Assembly: GCF_009910325.1 (NCBI RefSeq)
Contig: NZ_SUMG01000001.1
Coordinates: 186,001 to 250,000, forward strand
Origin: Isachenkonia alkalipeptolytica
Lineage (GTDB): Bacteria; Bacillota; Clostridia; Peptostreptococcales; T1SED10-28
Reading direction: 5' to 3'
DNA length: 64,000 nt
The first letter of the stretch is position 1. Every line of letters starts with the position of its first letter. The notes under the pieces are model-generated. The model made no database searches. It worked only from the letters and a program-made list of their open reading frames with translations, and was not told where the DNA came from. Both the position numbers and the translations under genes were made by a program. This document shows positions 35,025-42,804 of this stretch, piece after piece.

Positions 35025-35057
35025 AGGACATTTGAATTTGAATGTCCTCTCTTTTTT
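35025..35057 (+). terminator. Rho-independent terminator
   Basis: AGGACATT pairs with AATGTCCT, followed by CTCTTTTTT, 80 bases after the lipoprotein gene. Confidence 0.85.
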
Positions 35058-35087
35058 CTTTGGTAAAATAATTAGAGGAGTGATAAG

Positions 35088-35549
35088 TTGAAAAAAATGA
35101 TTGTACCGGGAAGTCCGAAAGATTTACATGCATGCTGTAAAATTCTTGAGAACTCTGAGCTTGGAAGGATTTATTTTTTTGATAAAGACCCTGGCAGGAT
35201 GCTTTCGAAAGCTTTGAATAATGAAGAAATCTATGTGGTATTGGATGATCAGAATAATTGTATTGGATTTATTTTGTTTGAGTTGAAGGGCACCTTCGGA
35301 AAATATCCTTATCTGCATATGATTGTTGTAGAAAGAGAATTTCGCGGGAAGGGGATCGGCAGGGAACTAATCTATTATTTTGAAAATGTAATAGCTGCGG
35401 AGTATGATAAGGTATTTTTGCTAGTCGGGGATTTTAACAAAAGAGCGAAGGAGCTTTATCGGCAGTTGGGTTATGAAGAGATCGGAATCCTTTCCGACTT
35501 TTATAGAAAAGGAGTCAATGAATACCTGATGGGAAAATATAAGAAGTAG
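35088..35549 (+). CDS. GNAT family N-acetyltransferase
   Basis: A 153-aa single GNAT domain. The acetyl-CoA site reads VVEREFRGKGIGRELIYYFE near residues 84-103, and DFNKRAKELYRQLGYEEIG near 123-141 is the typical C-terminal motif B. The substrate is unknown. The TTG start at 35088 has GAGGAG about 7 bases upstream. It is 24 bases from the next acetyltransferase and probably co-transcribed. A remnant of its paralogue lies at 31330-31403. Confidence 0.87.
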   Translation: MKKMIVPGSPKDLHACCKILENSELGRIYFFDKDPGRMLSKALNNEEIYVVLDDQNNCIGFILFELKGTFGKYPYLHMIVVEREFRGKGIGRELIYYFENVIAAEYDKVFLLVGDFNKRAKELYRQLGYEEIGILSDFYRKGVNEYLMGKYKK

Positions 35550-35573
35550 AAAACTGACCGGAAAGGAGTTACT

Positions 35574-36287
35574 ATGGACAACATAAAAGTGGCCCTTGAA
35601 ATATTGAGTGAAGACCCTATCCGAAACATCAATTTAATCAATTTTATCAAAGAATACCAGATTGATGTTATACATATTGAAGGGAGTTCGGTTTTGGTTA
35701 AAGGGAGAAGTGATCAAGCTTGGACTTATATCAGCAGCAAATCGGAAGCGGAATTGAATGTACTATTAAAACATTTGAAGGAAGAGGATCAGCACTTCGC
35801 TACAATAGAAGATTGGATGCTACCGTTTATTCTGAAAGACCGAAGACTGGAGTGGAAATTATCCTGTGTAAAGTTCTATTTTCCAAATAATTCAGCATTG
35901 CCGGAGAATATGGTCTCCCTCTTGGAACTGTCAACAACGGACGCGCAATACATTTTCGAGAACAGCAAGTATCAGGAGTACACTTCTAAGGAATACATAA
36001 TTGAACGAATCCAAAAAGGTATCGGACTGGGAATCTATAAAAATGAAAAACTTGTAGCCTGGATTCTAACCCATGATGATGGAGCTATGGGATTTCTTCA
36101 TGTCCTGCCGGAGTACCGGGGAAAAGGGTATGCTCGGGAATTGAGCATTGCTATGATAAGAAAACTGAGGGAACAAGGTGAAATTACTTTTATCCATATC
36201 GAAGAGGATAATAAAGAATCCATGAGCTTAAGTCGTAAAATGGGATTTGTTAAAGAACGCTTAGTTCACTGGGTGAAGATCAATTAG
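35574..36287 (+). CDS. Two-part GNAT family N-acetyltransferase
   Basis: A 237-aa protein. Residues 1-110 form a divergent N-terminal domain (INLINFIKEYQIDVIHIEG, LVKGRSDQAWTYISS). Residues 115-237 are an FR47-like GNAT domain with the acetyl-CoA loop VLPEYRGKGYARELSIAM near 177-194 and SLSRKMGFVKERLVHW near 218-233. The substrate is unknown. AAAGGAG lies 9 bases before the ATG. A TGA-interrupted, internally deleted copy lies at 31404-31852. Confidence 0.85.
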   Translation: MDNIKVALEILSEDPIRNINLINFIKEYQIDVIHIEGSSVLVKGRSDQAWTYISSKSEAELNVLLKHLKEEDQHFATIEDWMLPFILKDRRLEWKLSCVKFYFPNNSALPENMVSLLELSTTDAQYIFENSKYQEYTSKEYIIERIQKGIGLGIYKNEKLVAWILTHDDGAMGFLHVLPEYRGKGYARELSIAMIRKLREQGEITFIHIEEDNKESMSLSRKMGFVKERLVHWVKIN

Positions 36288-36454
36288 AAGAGAAGGATAG
36301 AGAAACAATAATGGGTCTTTACGGGTTGTAATCTTTTTTAACGATGGAAACTATCGGTTGCGTAAATTACACACCACATTTACTTGGCTTATTAACAGTT
36401 GATAGGCATAATGGTTGTAAGAGGATGATTAACTGTTAGGGAAAGGGAGCTTTC

Positions 36455-36739
36455 ATGGAGCAAGGAGAGAAAATTCGGAGTCTTCGAAAAGAGGGAAGGT
36501 TATCTCAGGAGACTTTAGCTGAAACACTGGAGGTATCCCGGCAGTCCACTTCAAAATGGGAATCCGGGTAATCTGTTCCGGATATCAAAAAAATACTGTT
36601 GATTTGTGATCTGTTTGATATAAGCATCGACGACCTTTTTGAGAAAAATCCCCGAGATGAGGTAAAAATAACCAATAATGGAAAGGGGAGGATCGTCTAC
36701 GCTTTTAATTCTACCGGGATAAAGCAATGGCAAGGATGA
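36455..36739 (+). pseudogene. XRE family regulator with in-frame TAA
   Basis: From ATG 36455 the frame encodes an XRE helix-turn-helix (IRSLRKEGRLSQETLAETLE, SRQSTSKWESG), stops at TAA 36569-36571 (codon 39), then continues with SVPDIKKILLICDLFDISID and DLFEK. In relatives the motif reads WESG(Q/K)SxPDI, so a CAA to TAA change explains the stop. The second stop, TGA 36737-36739, lies inside a REP-like repeat, which has probably cut off the 3' part of a longer gene. Confidence 0.8.
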
Positions 36740-36762
36740 CAAAAACTCCGTCCCGCTGTCAT
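36735..36762. repeat. REP-like palindrome (empty-site reference for the MITE)
   Basis: GATGACAAAAACTCCGTC then CCGCTGTCAT, followed by a T run. It supplies the TGA stop of the broken XRE gene and may act as a terminator. Confidence 0.8.
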
Positions 36763-36786
36763 TTTTTTGTCTTATGCAGTTATCTA

Positions 36787-36815
36787 TTGTACAAAAATAT
36801 TTATTATGCTATGCT
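36787..36815 (+). promoter_or_regulatory. Promoter of the cobalamin locus
   Basis: TTGTAC, 17 bases, TATGCT, about 20-30 bases before the riboswitch aptamer. The -10 matches at four of six positions. Confidence 0.5.
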
Positions 36816-36837
36816 AATAATGACAACTGAATAAACC

Positions 36838-37003
36838 TTTGTGGTGCCCCGATAGATTTGGGGTTAAAAGGGAAAGTGGTTAAAATCCACTACAGCCCCC
36901 GCTACTGTATTTGGTTAAAGGTCCTTTACTATGCCATTGGGAAACCGAGAAGGCAAAGGATCATCGCCATAAGTCAGGAAACCTGCCTCGAAGGAAATGC
37001 TAT
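36838..37003 (+). promoter_or_regulatory. Cobalamin (AdoCbl-type) riboswitch aptamer
   Basis: The leader carries the class hallmarks in order: GGTGCCCC, GGTTAAAAGGGAAAGTGG, ATCCACTACAGCCCCCGCTACTGTA, GCCATTGGG, GAGAAGGC and AAGTCAGGAAACCTGCC. Together with the terminator downstream it should shut off the locus when cobalamin is plentiful. A short open frame across it (36858-37040) is a shadow. Confidence 0.95.
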
Positions 37004-37102
37004 AACAATCTTCGGTGGGAAGATGGGCGATGGTGATTAACTGTGTTTATTTTAAAGGGTTACTTTTATTTAAAGACGGCTTTTCTTAACCAATTGTTCA
37101 TG

Positions 37103-37128
37103 AATTCCTCGAAAGAGGAATTTTTTTT
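37103..37128 (+). terminator. Riboswitch expression-platform terminator
   Basis: AATTCCTC-GAAA-GAGGAATT followed by T residues, between the aptamer and cblT, so control is at transcription elongation. Confidence 0.92.
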
Positions 37129-37174
37129 ATACAAATTTTTATTAATTACAATCTTAAAATTAAGGAGTGATTGG

Positions 37175-37693
37175 ATGGAAGCAATGAAGCTCGAAAAAAG
37201 TAGTACCGTAACAAAACTAACCTACAGCGGAATATTGGTAGCACTCTCCTATGTGGGATCTTTACTAGGACTTATTATACCGGGAAGCCTGGCCTTTGAT
37301 TCCATGCCCGCATTTTTCGGTGCAATGATACTGGGCCCGGTTTACGGAGCTGCAGTAGGAGGTGTGGGCCACCTCTTAACCGCTTTGATTAACGGTTTTC
37401 CATTAACGTTACCCCTACATTTATTTATCGGTGTACAAATGGCACTGATTGTAGGTGTTTTCGGATGGGTCTGTCAAAAGGAGCGAAGGATTGTTGCCGG
37501 AGTTTTGGCAACAGTGTTAAACGGTCCGCTATCTGCCGCAACCTCAGCCTTAGCCGCCCATTTACTCGGGCTCCCCTTTAGTGGATGGGTCCTCTTTAAT
37601 ACTATGGTTATTCCTCTTACTATTGTATCTTTCTTAAACGTATCCTTGGCCTTAATCCTTGGAAATATTCTTCAAAAGCGTATGGCCCGATGA
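37175..37693 (+). CDS. cblT: ECF transporter S component, probable alpha-ribazole transporter CblT
   Basis: A 172-aa membrane protein with about five or six helices and the Gly/Ala-rich pattern of ECF substrate-binding subunits (TYSGILVALSYVGSLLGL near residue 14, GPVYGAAVGGVGHLLTAL near 51). ATG at 37175 is chosen over an upstream frame extension because AAGGAGTGA lies 6 bases before it and the extension overlaps the riboswitch terminator. It overlaps the CblS-like gene (ATGA). CblT/CblS pairs of Firmicutes take up alpha-ribazole and phosphorylate it for the lower ligand of cobalamin. A cobalamin-importing CbrT-type subunit is the alternative. The shared energising module is not encoded here. 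Confidence 0.78.
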   Translation: MEAMKLEKSSTVTKLTYSGILVALSYVGSLLGLIIPGSLAFDSMPAFFGAMILGPVYGAAVGGVGHLLTALINGFPLTLPLHLFIGVQMALIVGVFGWVCQKERRIVAGVLATVLNGPLSAATSALAAHLLGLPFSGWVLFNTMVIPLTIVSFLNVSLALILGNILQKRMAR

Positions 37694-38421
37694 TCCGTTT
37701 TGAACAATTTAGAGATGTAACCCTGCTACATATGAAAAATGAAGAGACCTTGGTGATTTCCTGTGATTCCGTCGGAGGGGTCGGAGAAAAGAAAGAGGAC
37801 CGGGTCCAGGCACCGCCGGAAGTGGTGGGATACTACGGAGCAAGAGTTGCGTTAATGGAAGTAATCGCCTTAAGGGCTAAACCTTTAGCATTGATTAATA
37901 CCCTTTCCGTGGAGATGGAGAATTACGGGGAACGTATTTTAGCAGGGATTGAAAAGGCTGTGAGGGAACTACCCAGGGATGTGGTGATGCCGGTTACAGG
38001 AAGCTCCGAAGAAAACTTTCCTATGGTGCAGACAGCTCTCGGAGTTACGGTGATCGGTACCCTGGAAAAAAAAGCAGACCTGCCACCGAAAACCGACGGG
38101 GGGGAAAGTCTTTTCCTGGTAGGTCTTCCTAAGGTAGGAGAGGGCGTTCTTGCCGATGAAGGGGAAGTTTTATCCATGGAGGATCTGTATCATTTGATAA
38201 ATCACCGGGGTGTAAAAGATATCCTTCCTATAGGCTCTAAAGGTATTGCTCACGAACTGGAGGTGTTAGGCGAAGAAGGTGGGAAGGTGGACCGGGAAAC
38301 ACATCGGGAAATCGATTTTTTTCAGTCGGGAGGGCCTTCCACCTCGGCCCTGGTGCTTATGAAGGAGACCGGGGTTAAGGAACTTCGAAGCATCCTTAAA
38401 GCCCCGATCACAAAATTATAG
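37690..38421 (+). CDS. cblS: Alpha-ribazole kinase CblS (AIR synthase-related)
   Basis: A 243-aa protein related to the PurM/ThiL ATP-binding fold: VISCDSVGGVGEKKEDRVQA near residue 22 has the metal-binding Asp and Gly-rich stretch, followed by GYYGARVALMEVIALRAKPL. CblS phosphorylates alpha-ribazole to alpha-ribazole phosphate, which CobS joins to AdoCbi-GDP. This bypasses CobT. The four-base overlap with the S component gene and the place behind the cobalamin riboswitch support the call; sequence alone would only say PurM-like kinase. Confidence 0.75.
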   Translation: MIRFEQFRDVTLLHMKNEETLVISCDSVGGVGEKKEDRVQAPPEVVGYYGARVALMEVIALRAKPLALINTLSVEMENYGERILAGIEKAVRELPRDVVMPVTGSSEENFPMVQTALGVTVIGTLEKKADLPPKTDGGESLFLVGLPKVGEGVLADEGEVLSMEDLYHLINHRGVKDILPIGSKGIAHELEVLGEEGGKVDRETHREIDFFQSGGPSTSALVLMKETGVKELRSILKAPITKL

Positions 38422-38460
38422 TGTTGAGTATCTAATTATTGGAATCAGAGGAGGGAAAAA

Positions 38461-39846
38461 ATGCCGGGAATTATGATTGCAGGAACCAGCAGTGGTGTGG
38501 GTAAGACCACCTGTACCCTGGGGATCATGAAAGCTCTTAGGAAAAGAAGTATAGACATTAACCCATTTAAAGTGGGCCCTGACTATATTGATCCGGGATT
38601 TCATCAATTTGTCAGCGGAAATCCCTCGTACAATTTGGATCAGTGGCTTCTTCGAGATTCCACTATTGAGGTGCTCTACGGAAAACATAAAAAAAGAGGA
38701 GAGTTCTCTGTGGTGGAGGGAGTAATGGGTCTTTACGACGGCGTAGGCATATCGAAGGACGTGGGCAGTTCGGCGGCCATGGCAAAGCTCTTGGGACTTC
38801 CGGTGATTCTGGTAATCGACGGCGGCAAAAAATCCACCAGTGCAGCGGCGGAAGTGTTGGGCTATAAATTGTACGATCCAGAAGTAAACATCGCCGGGGT
38901 GATTGTCAATAAAGTCTCGGGAAAAACCCACTACGATATGATTAAAACCGTCATTGAGCGGGATGTGAAAATTCCCTGTGTGGGATACTTGAAAAAGGAA
39001 GAAGGACTTCACTTAAAAAGCAGGCATTTAGGGCTGATACCGGCGGAGGAAGTTGAAAACCTTGAAGAACAGCTGGAAATGCTAAGTGAGGGAATGGAGG
39101 AAACTGTGGATCTGGATACAATTATTGCCATCGGAAGTGGGCACGTTCCCCGGGAGCCTAAGGAACATGAGGATTTTATCACCCTTCAGATCGATAAGTT
39201 AAGAAGGATGGGAAAGGGACTCAGCCTCGGTGTATTTCAGGATCCCGCCTTTAGTTTTTATTATCAGGATAATCTGGAGATTTTAGAGGAAATCGGTATA
39301 ATCTTAGAATTTATCAGTCCCATGAAGGATCAAAAGCTGAAAGAGGGCCTTTCGGGACTGTATATCGGCGGCGGATTTCCTGAAGTGTTTGGAAGGGAAC
39401 TGAGGGAAAATCAAGGATTTATGAGCTCGTTAACAAAAGACTTGGAAAAGGGCCTGCCGACTTTTGCGGAATGCGGGGGACTGATGTATTTAACCGAGGG
39501 GATTGAAGACCTTAGGGGAGAATTTTATCCCATGACAGGATTTTTTCCCGCAAAGACGGTGATGACCAAGCGCTTGCAGCGTTTTGGTTATGTGGATGTG
39601 ACCATGGATAAGAATATCACCCTGAAGGCCCATGAATTTCATCGCTCCAAACTCATTGAAAGGAACCAAACCCCGAAGAGCTATCAGGTGCAAAAAATTC
39701 GGGAAGGCAAGGTCTTAAAGGAGCATGAATGCGGCTTAAAGAAGAAAAACACCCTAGCAGGCTATCCTCATTTTCATTTTTATGATCACTGGGAATTTCT
39801 CCAAAACTGGATCGAAGAGATGAGAAGGTACCATGATCAGCGTTAG
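38461..39846 (+). CDS. cbiA: Cobyrinate a,c-diamide synthase CbiA
   Basis: A 461-aa enzyme that amidates the a and c side chains of cobyrinic acid using glutamine and ATP. The N-terminal synthetase domain has the P-loop AGTSSGVGKTT (residues 6-16) and KVGPDYIDPGFH near 38. The C-terminal class I glutamine amidotransferase domain has the nucleophile Cys in FAECGGLMYL near residue 337. Length fits the family. GAGGAGG precedes the ATG. It overlaps the threonine kinase gene by 14 bases. Confidence 0.94.
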   Translation: MPGIMIAGTSSGVGKTTCTLGIMKALRKRSIDINPFKVGPDYIDPGFHQFVSGNPSYNLDQWLLRDSTIEVLYGKHKKRGEFSVVEGVMGLYDGVGISKDVGSSAAMAKLLGLPVILVIDGGKKSTSAAAEVLGYKLYDPEVNIAGVIVNKVSGKTHYDMIKTVIERDVKIPCVGYLKKEEGLHLKSRHLGLIPAEEVENLEEQLEMLSEGMEETVDLDTIIAIGSGHVPREPKEHEDFITLQIDKLRRMGKGLSLGVFQDPAFSFYYQDNLEILEEIGIILEFISPMKDQKLKEGLSGLYIGGGFPEVFGRELRENQGFMSSLTKDLEKGLPTFAECGGLMYLTEGIEDLRGEFYPMTGFFPAKTVMTKRLQRFGYVDVTMDKNITLKAHEFHRSKLIERNQTPKSYQVQKIREGKVLKEHECGLKKKNTLAGYPHFHFYDHWEFLQNWIEEMRRYHDQR

Positions 39847-40762
39847 ATGTCCCGCCTCCTGCGGAGAAATTTTTCAAGGACCGGTTGATGATCAGGAAGC
39901 ACTGATCTCCTACGCTATAGACTTTTACGCCTTGGTGCGTTTGGAGAAGGGAAAAAGAGTAACCGGGAAAAATCAGGACAAAGCCTACCATGCCATGGAA
40001 GAGACATTGAAGTATTTTGATCGGTCCCCTAGTCTCTTAAAGGACTACCGATTGCTCGTTGAAAGTGATATCCCAAGGGGAAAGGGAATGGCAAGTTCCA
40101 CAGCCGATGTGGCCGGTGCCGTAATGCTCAGTGCTAAAACCCTTCAGTGTCCTATGACGGAAGAAGTTCTTGGGAAAATCGCTGCAAAAGTAGAACCGAC
40201 GGACAGTACACTGTTTTCAAAACTGAGTCTCTTTAACAGCAAATCCGGAAAGCGGGTAAGAAGCTATGGCCCTTATCCTAAGGGAAGGGTGTTGATTCTG
40301 GAGGGTTTTTCTACGGTAGATACTTTGGAATATCACCGACAACATTCAAAAACGAAAGCCTTGAAGTTGTATCAGCAAAAAGAGAACTTGAATAATTGTT
40401 ATCAGACTGGTGTTATTGAAAAACCAATAAGAGTTGCTCAAGCCTTTGAAGCCTGGGAGAAGAAACGGGATAATATTTCCTTAAAGGAACTGGGAAAACT
40501 GGCCACAGTCAGTGCAAGAGCCCATCAACAGATTTTACCAAAGCCCGGGTTGGAGAAGATTATCAAACTGAGCAGCCAATCAGGAGCATACGGTGTTAAT
40601 ACCGCTCACAGCGGATCGGTGTTAGGTGTTCTCTACCATGAGGCCTTCTTTGATAAAAAAGGGTTTATCAAGAAGATTCAGCAGGAAGGTCTTAGGAAGC
40701 ATTATCCGATCCTTCGGGATCACCGGCTGATCCCCGGCGGTCTTCAATGGATGAAATACTGA
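39833..40762 (+). CDS. pduX: L-threonine kinase PduX
   Basis: A 309-aa GHMP kinase. It starts with VRCPASCGEIFQG, the PduX N-terminal motif, and has the ATP-binding loop PRGKGMASSTADVAGA near residues 82-97. PduX makes L-threonine 3-phosphate, which CobD decarboxylates to the aminopropanol phosphate linker. Its place between cbiA and cbiC fits that role. Confidence 0.9.
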   Translation: MISVRCPASCGEIFQGPVDDQEALISYAIDFYALVRLEKGKRVTGKNQDKAYHAMEETLKYFDRSPSLLKDYRLLVESDIPRGKGMASSTADVAGAVMLSAKTLQCPMTEEVLGKIAAKVEPTDSTLFSKLSLFNSKSGKRVRSYGPYPKGRVLILEGFSTVDTLEYHRQHSKTKALKLYQQKENLNNCYQTGVIEKPIRVAQAFEAWEKKRDNISLKELGKLATVSARAHQQILPKPGLEKIIKLSSQSGAYGVNTAHSGSVLGVLYHEAFFDKKGFIKKIQQEGLRKHYPILRDHRLIPGGLQWMKY

Positions 40763-40782
40763 TAAAGAAAAGAGGAATAATG

Positions 40783-41424
40783 ATGTATATCAAAGATCCT
40801 ATGGAAATTGAACGTAAAAGCTTTGAAATCATTGAGTCGGAATGGAAGCAAAATCCGAAAAGCTACGAGGAAGCACAAATTATGAAGCGGATCATACATA
40901 CCACCGGCGATTTTGAGTACGGAGATCTGCTGCGAATGGGGGAAGACGGGATCGAAAAGGGACTGGCGGCCCTGAAACCGGGATTTAAAATCTACAGCGA
41001 TACCAAAATGATTCAATCGGGAATTAATAAAGCCAACTTAAAAGTCTTACAGGGCAAGATGTATAACGCCACCCATGATGAGGATGTGGCCATTCAGGCG
41101 AAAAAAGAGGGCAGGACCCGGTCCATGGTAGGGATTGAAAAAGCCGTGAAAAATGAGGATATTCAGATCTTTGTGATCGGAAATGCTCCTACCGCTTTAT
41201 TTCATCTATTGGATCTGTTGGAAGAAAGGAAACAATCCCCGGCGCTGATTATCGGCGTCCCCGTAGGTTTTGTAGGCGCCGAGGAGTCCAAGGAGGCCCT
41301 GATGAACAGTCCCCATCCTTATCTCGCCGTAAAGGGGCGCAAGGGAGGAAGTCCCGTGGCGGCGGCAATGGTTAATGCTTTAATGAAAATTAAAGTACAA
41401 GAGGCTGCCCATGGGGGAGAATAG
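40783..41424 (+). CDS. cbiC: Cobalt-precorrin-8 methylmutase CbiC
   Basis: A 213-aa enzyme that moves the methyl group from C11 to C12 to form cobyrinic acid. It begins MYIKDPMEIERKSFEII and holds the catalytic His in IHTTGDFEYGDLL near residue 39 and the GVPVGFVGAEESKE segment near 162. ATG at 40783 is preferred (AGAGGA 6 bases upstream); 40747 and 40780 are alternatives. It overlaps cbiD by 14 bases. Confidence 0.94.
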   Translation: MYIKDPMEIERKSFEIIESEWKQNPKSYEEAQIMKRIIHTTGDFEYGDLLRMGEDGIEKGLAALKPGFKIYSDTKMIQSGINKANLKVLQGKMYNATHDEDVAIQAKKEGRTRSMVGIEKAVKNEDIQIFVIGNAPTALFHLLDLLEERKQSPALIIGVPVGFVGAEESKEALMNSPHPYLAVKGRKGGSPVAAAMVNALMKIKVQEAAHGGE

Positions 41425-42802
41425 ACTGGATCAATTTGCTTTCAAAAATGGCAAAAAACTCCGATACGGATTTACCACGGGGAGTTGTATGGTAGCCGCA
41501 GCCAAAGGCAGTTTATTAATGATTTTAAAAGATCAAATCCTCGACGAGGTGGAACTGTTAACGCCTAAAGGATGGAACCTATATTTAAAGCTTCGGGATC
41601 AGGTGCTGGAAGGTGATGAGGCCCGGTGTTCCGTAATTAAGGATGCAGGGGACGATCCGGATATTACCCACGGTATTAAAATCTTTGTCAGGGTAAAAGT
41701 TCAAAGGGCAGAAAAGGGAAAACCTAAGGTGTTGTTAAAGAGCGGTAAAGGTGTAGGAATCGTTACGCAAAAAGGCCTTTCCATTCCCCCACAGGAGCCG
41801 GCGATCAATCCGGTACCGAGGAAGATGCTGAAGCGGGAACTAACAGAGCTATTGCCGGAGGATCTACGAGCGGAGGTTCTGGTATGGATTCCTAAGGGAG
41901 AAGAAATCGGAAAAAAAACCTTTAATCCCAGACTGGGCATTGTGGGAGGGATCTCGATTATTGGCACCAGCGGCATTGTGGAACCCATGAGCGAAGAGGC
42001 TTTTCAGGAGAGTATTCGAATTGAGATGGATATGCTGATGGAAAACCGGAAGGATCTCATTTTTATCCCTGGAAACTTTGGTCGGGACTTTGGCAAAGGT
42101 CTTGGACTGAGGGAAGAGGATATGTTGAAGACCAGCAACTTTGTAGGCTTTAGCCTGGACTGTGCCTATGAAAAGAAGGTTCGAAAAATTCTATTGGTGG
42201 GGCATTTGGGAAAATTCATTAAAGTCGCCGGAGGGATCTTTCACACACATAGTAAAATCGCCGATGGCCGCATGGAAATACTGGCTGCCTATACCGCAAA
42301 ACACCTTGAAAATAGACGGCAACAGCAAATTCTAGAGGAGCAAATAGCAAATTCTAACAAAGTTACCGACTACAACGAGCATAGCGATGGAAATGAAAAA
42401 GCCGACCTGCTGCCGGATCATCTTATAGAAAAGATACTGAGCGCTAATACCACTGACGAAGCCGTGGAGAAACTGTTACAACTTGGCCTGAAAGAAGTGT
42501 TTACGGACCTGGCGAATAAAGTTTCGGAAAAGGCTCGGATTCGAACCCATGAAGAAATAGAAATCGGAACGGTTCTTTTCTCTCAGATCCATGGAGTCCT
42601 GGGGTTTTGTGATCAGAGCTGGAAAATGATCGAGGAACTTCGAAGTGCCGGGGAAGTACAGACGGAAGATATAAATACTGAAGATGAAAATGCGGAAGTT
42701 ATAAATACTGAAGATAAGAAATCTAAAGATAAAAATACTGCAGATGAAAATCCTAATGATAAGAATCCTAAAAATAAGAAATCTACAACGGGGAGGCGAT
42801 AA
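41411..42802 (+). CDS. cbiD: Cobalt-precorrin-5B C1-methyltransferase CbiD
   Basis: A 463-aa protein; the conserved part covers about residues 1-420, with YGFTTGSCMVAAAKGSL near 15, KDAGDDPDITHG near 77 and VGHLGKFIKVAGGIFHTHSK near 258. CbiD methylates C1 after loss of the C2 unit. The last 43 residues are a low-complexity tail of Asp, Glu, Asn and Lys built from degenerate repeats of EDxN-type units, absent from typical CbiD (about 360-380 aa). A helical stretch with TTDEAVEKLLQLGLKE near 350 is also extra. Confidence 0.92.
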   Translation: MGENRLDQFAFKNGKKLRYGFTTGSCMVAAAKGSLLMILKDQILDEVELLTPKGWNLYLKLRDQVLEGDEARCSVIKDAGDDPDITHGIKIFVRVKVQRAEKGKPKVLLKSGKGVGIVTQKGLSIPPQEPAINPVPRKMLKRELTELLPEDLRAEVLVWIPKGEEIGKKTFNPRLGIVGGISIIGTSGIVEPMSEEAFQESIRIEMDMLMENRKDLIFIPGNFGRDFGKGLGLREEDMLKTSNFVGFSLDCAYEKKVRKILLVGHLGKFIKVAGGIFHTHSKIADGRMEILAAYTAKHLENRRQQQILEEQIANSNKVTDYNEHSDGNEKADLLPDHLIEKILSANTTDEAVEKLLQLGLKEVFTDLANKVSEKARIRTHEEIEIGTVLFSQIHGVLGFCDQSWKMIEELRSAGEVQTEDINTEDENAEVINTEDKKSKDKNTADENPNDKNPKNKKSTTGRR

Positions 42803-42804
42803 GC

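Noticed and set aside
36355-36375. Second copy of the MITE end (GGTTGCGTAAA)
   Set aside because: Only 11 bases match and no partner inverted repeat was found within a few hundred bases.
36858-37040. Open frame of 60 codons at the head of the cobalamin locus
   Set aside because: It lies wholly on the cobalamin riboswitch aptamer and has no ribosome binding site.
42655-42800. Short tandem-like DNA repeats suggesting a CRISPR array
   Set aside because: Units are degenerate, lack unique spacers, and are in frame as the low-complexity tail of CbiD.
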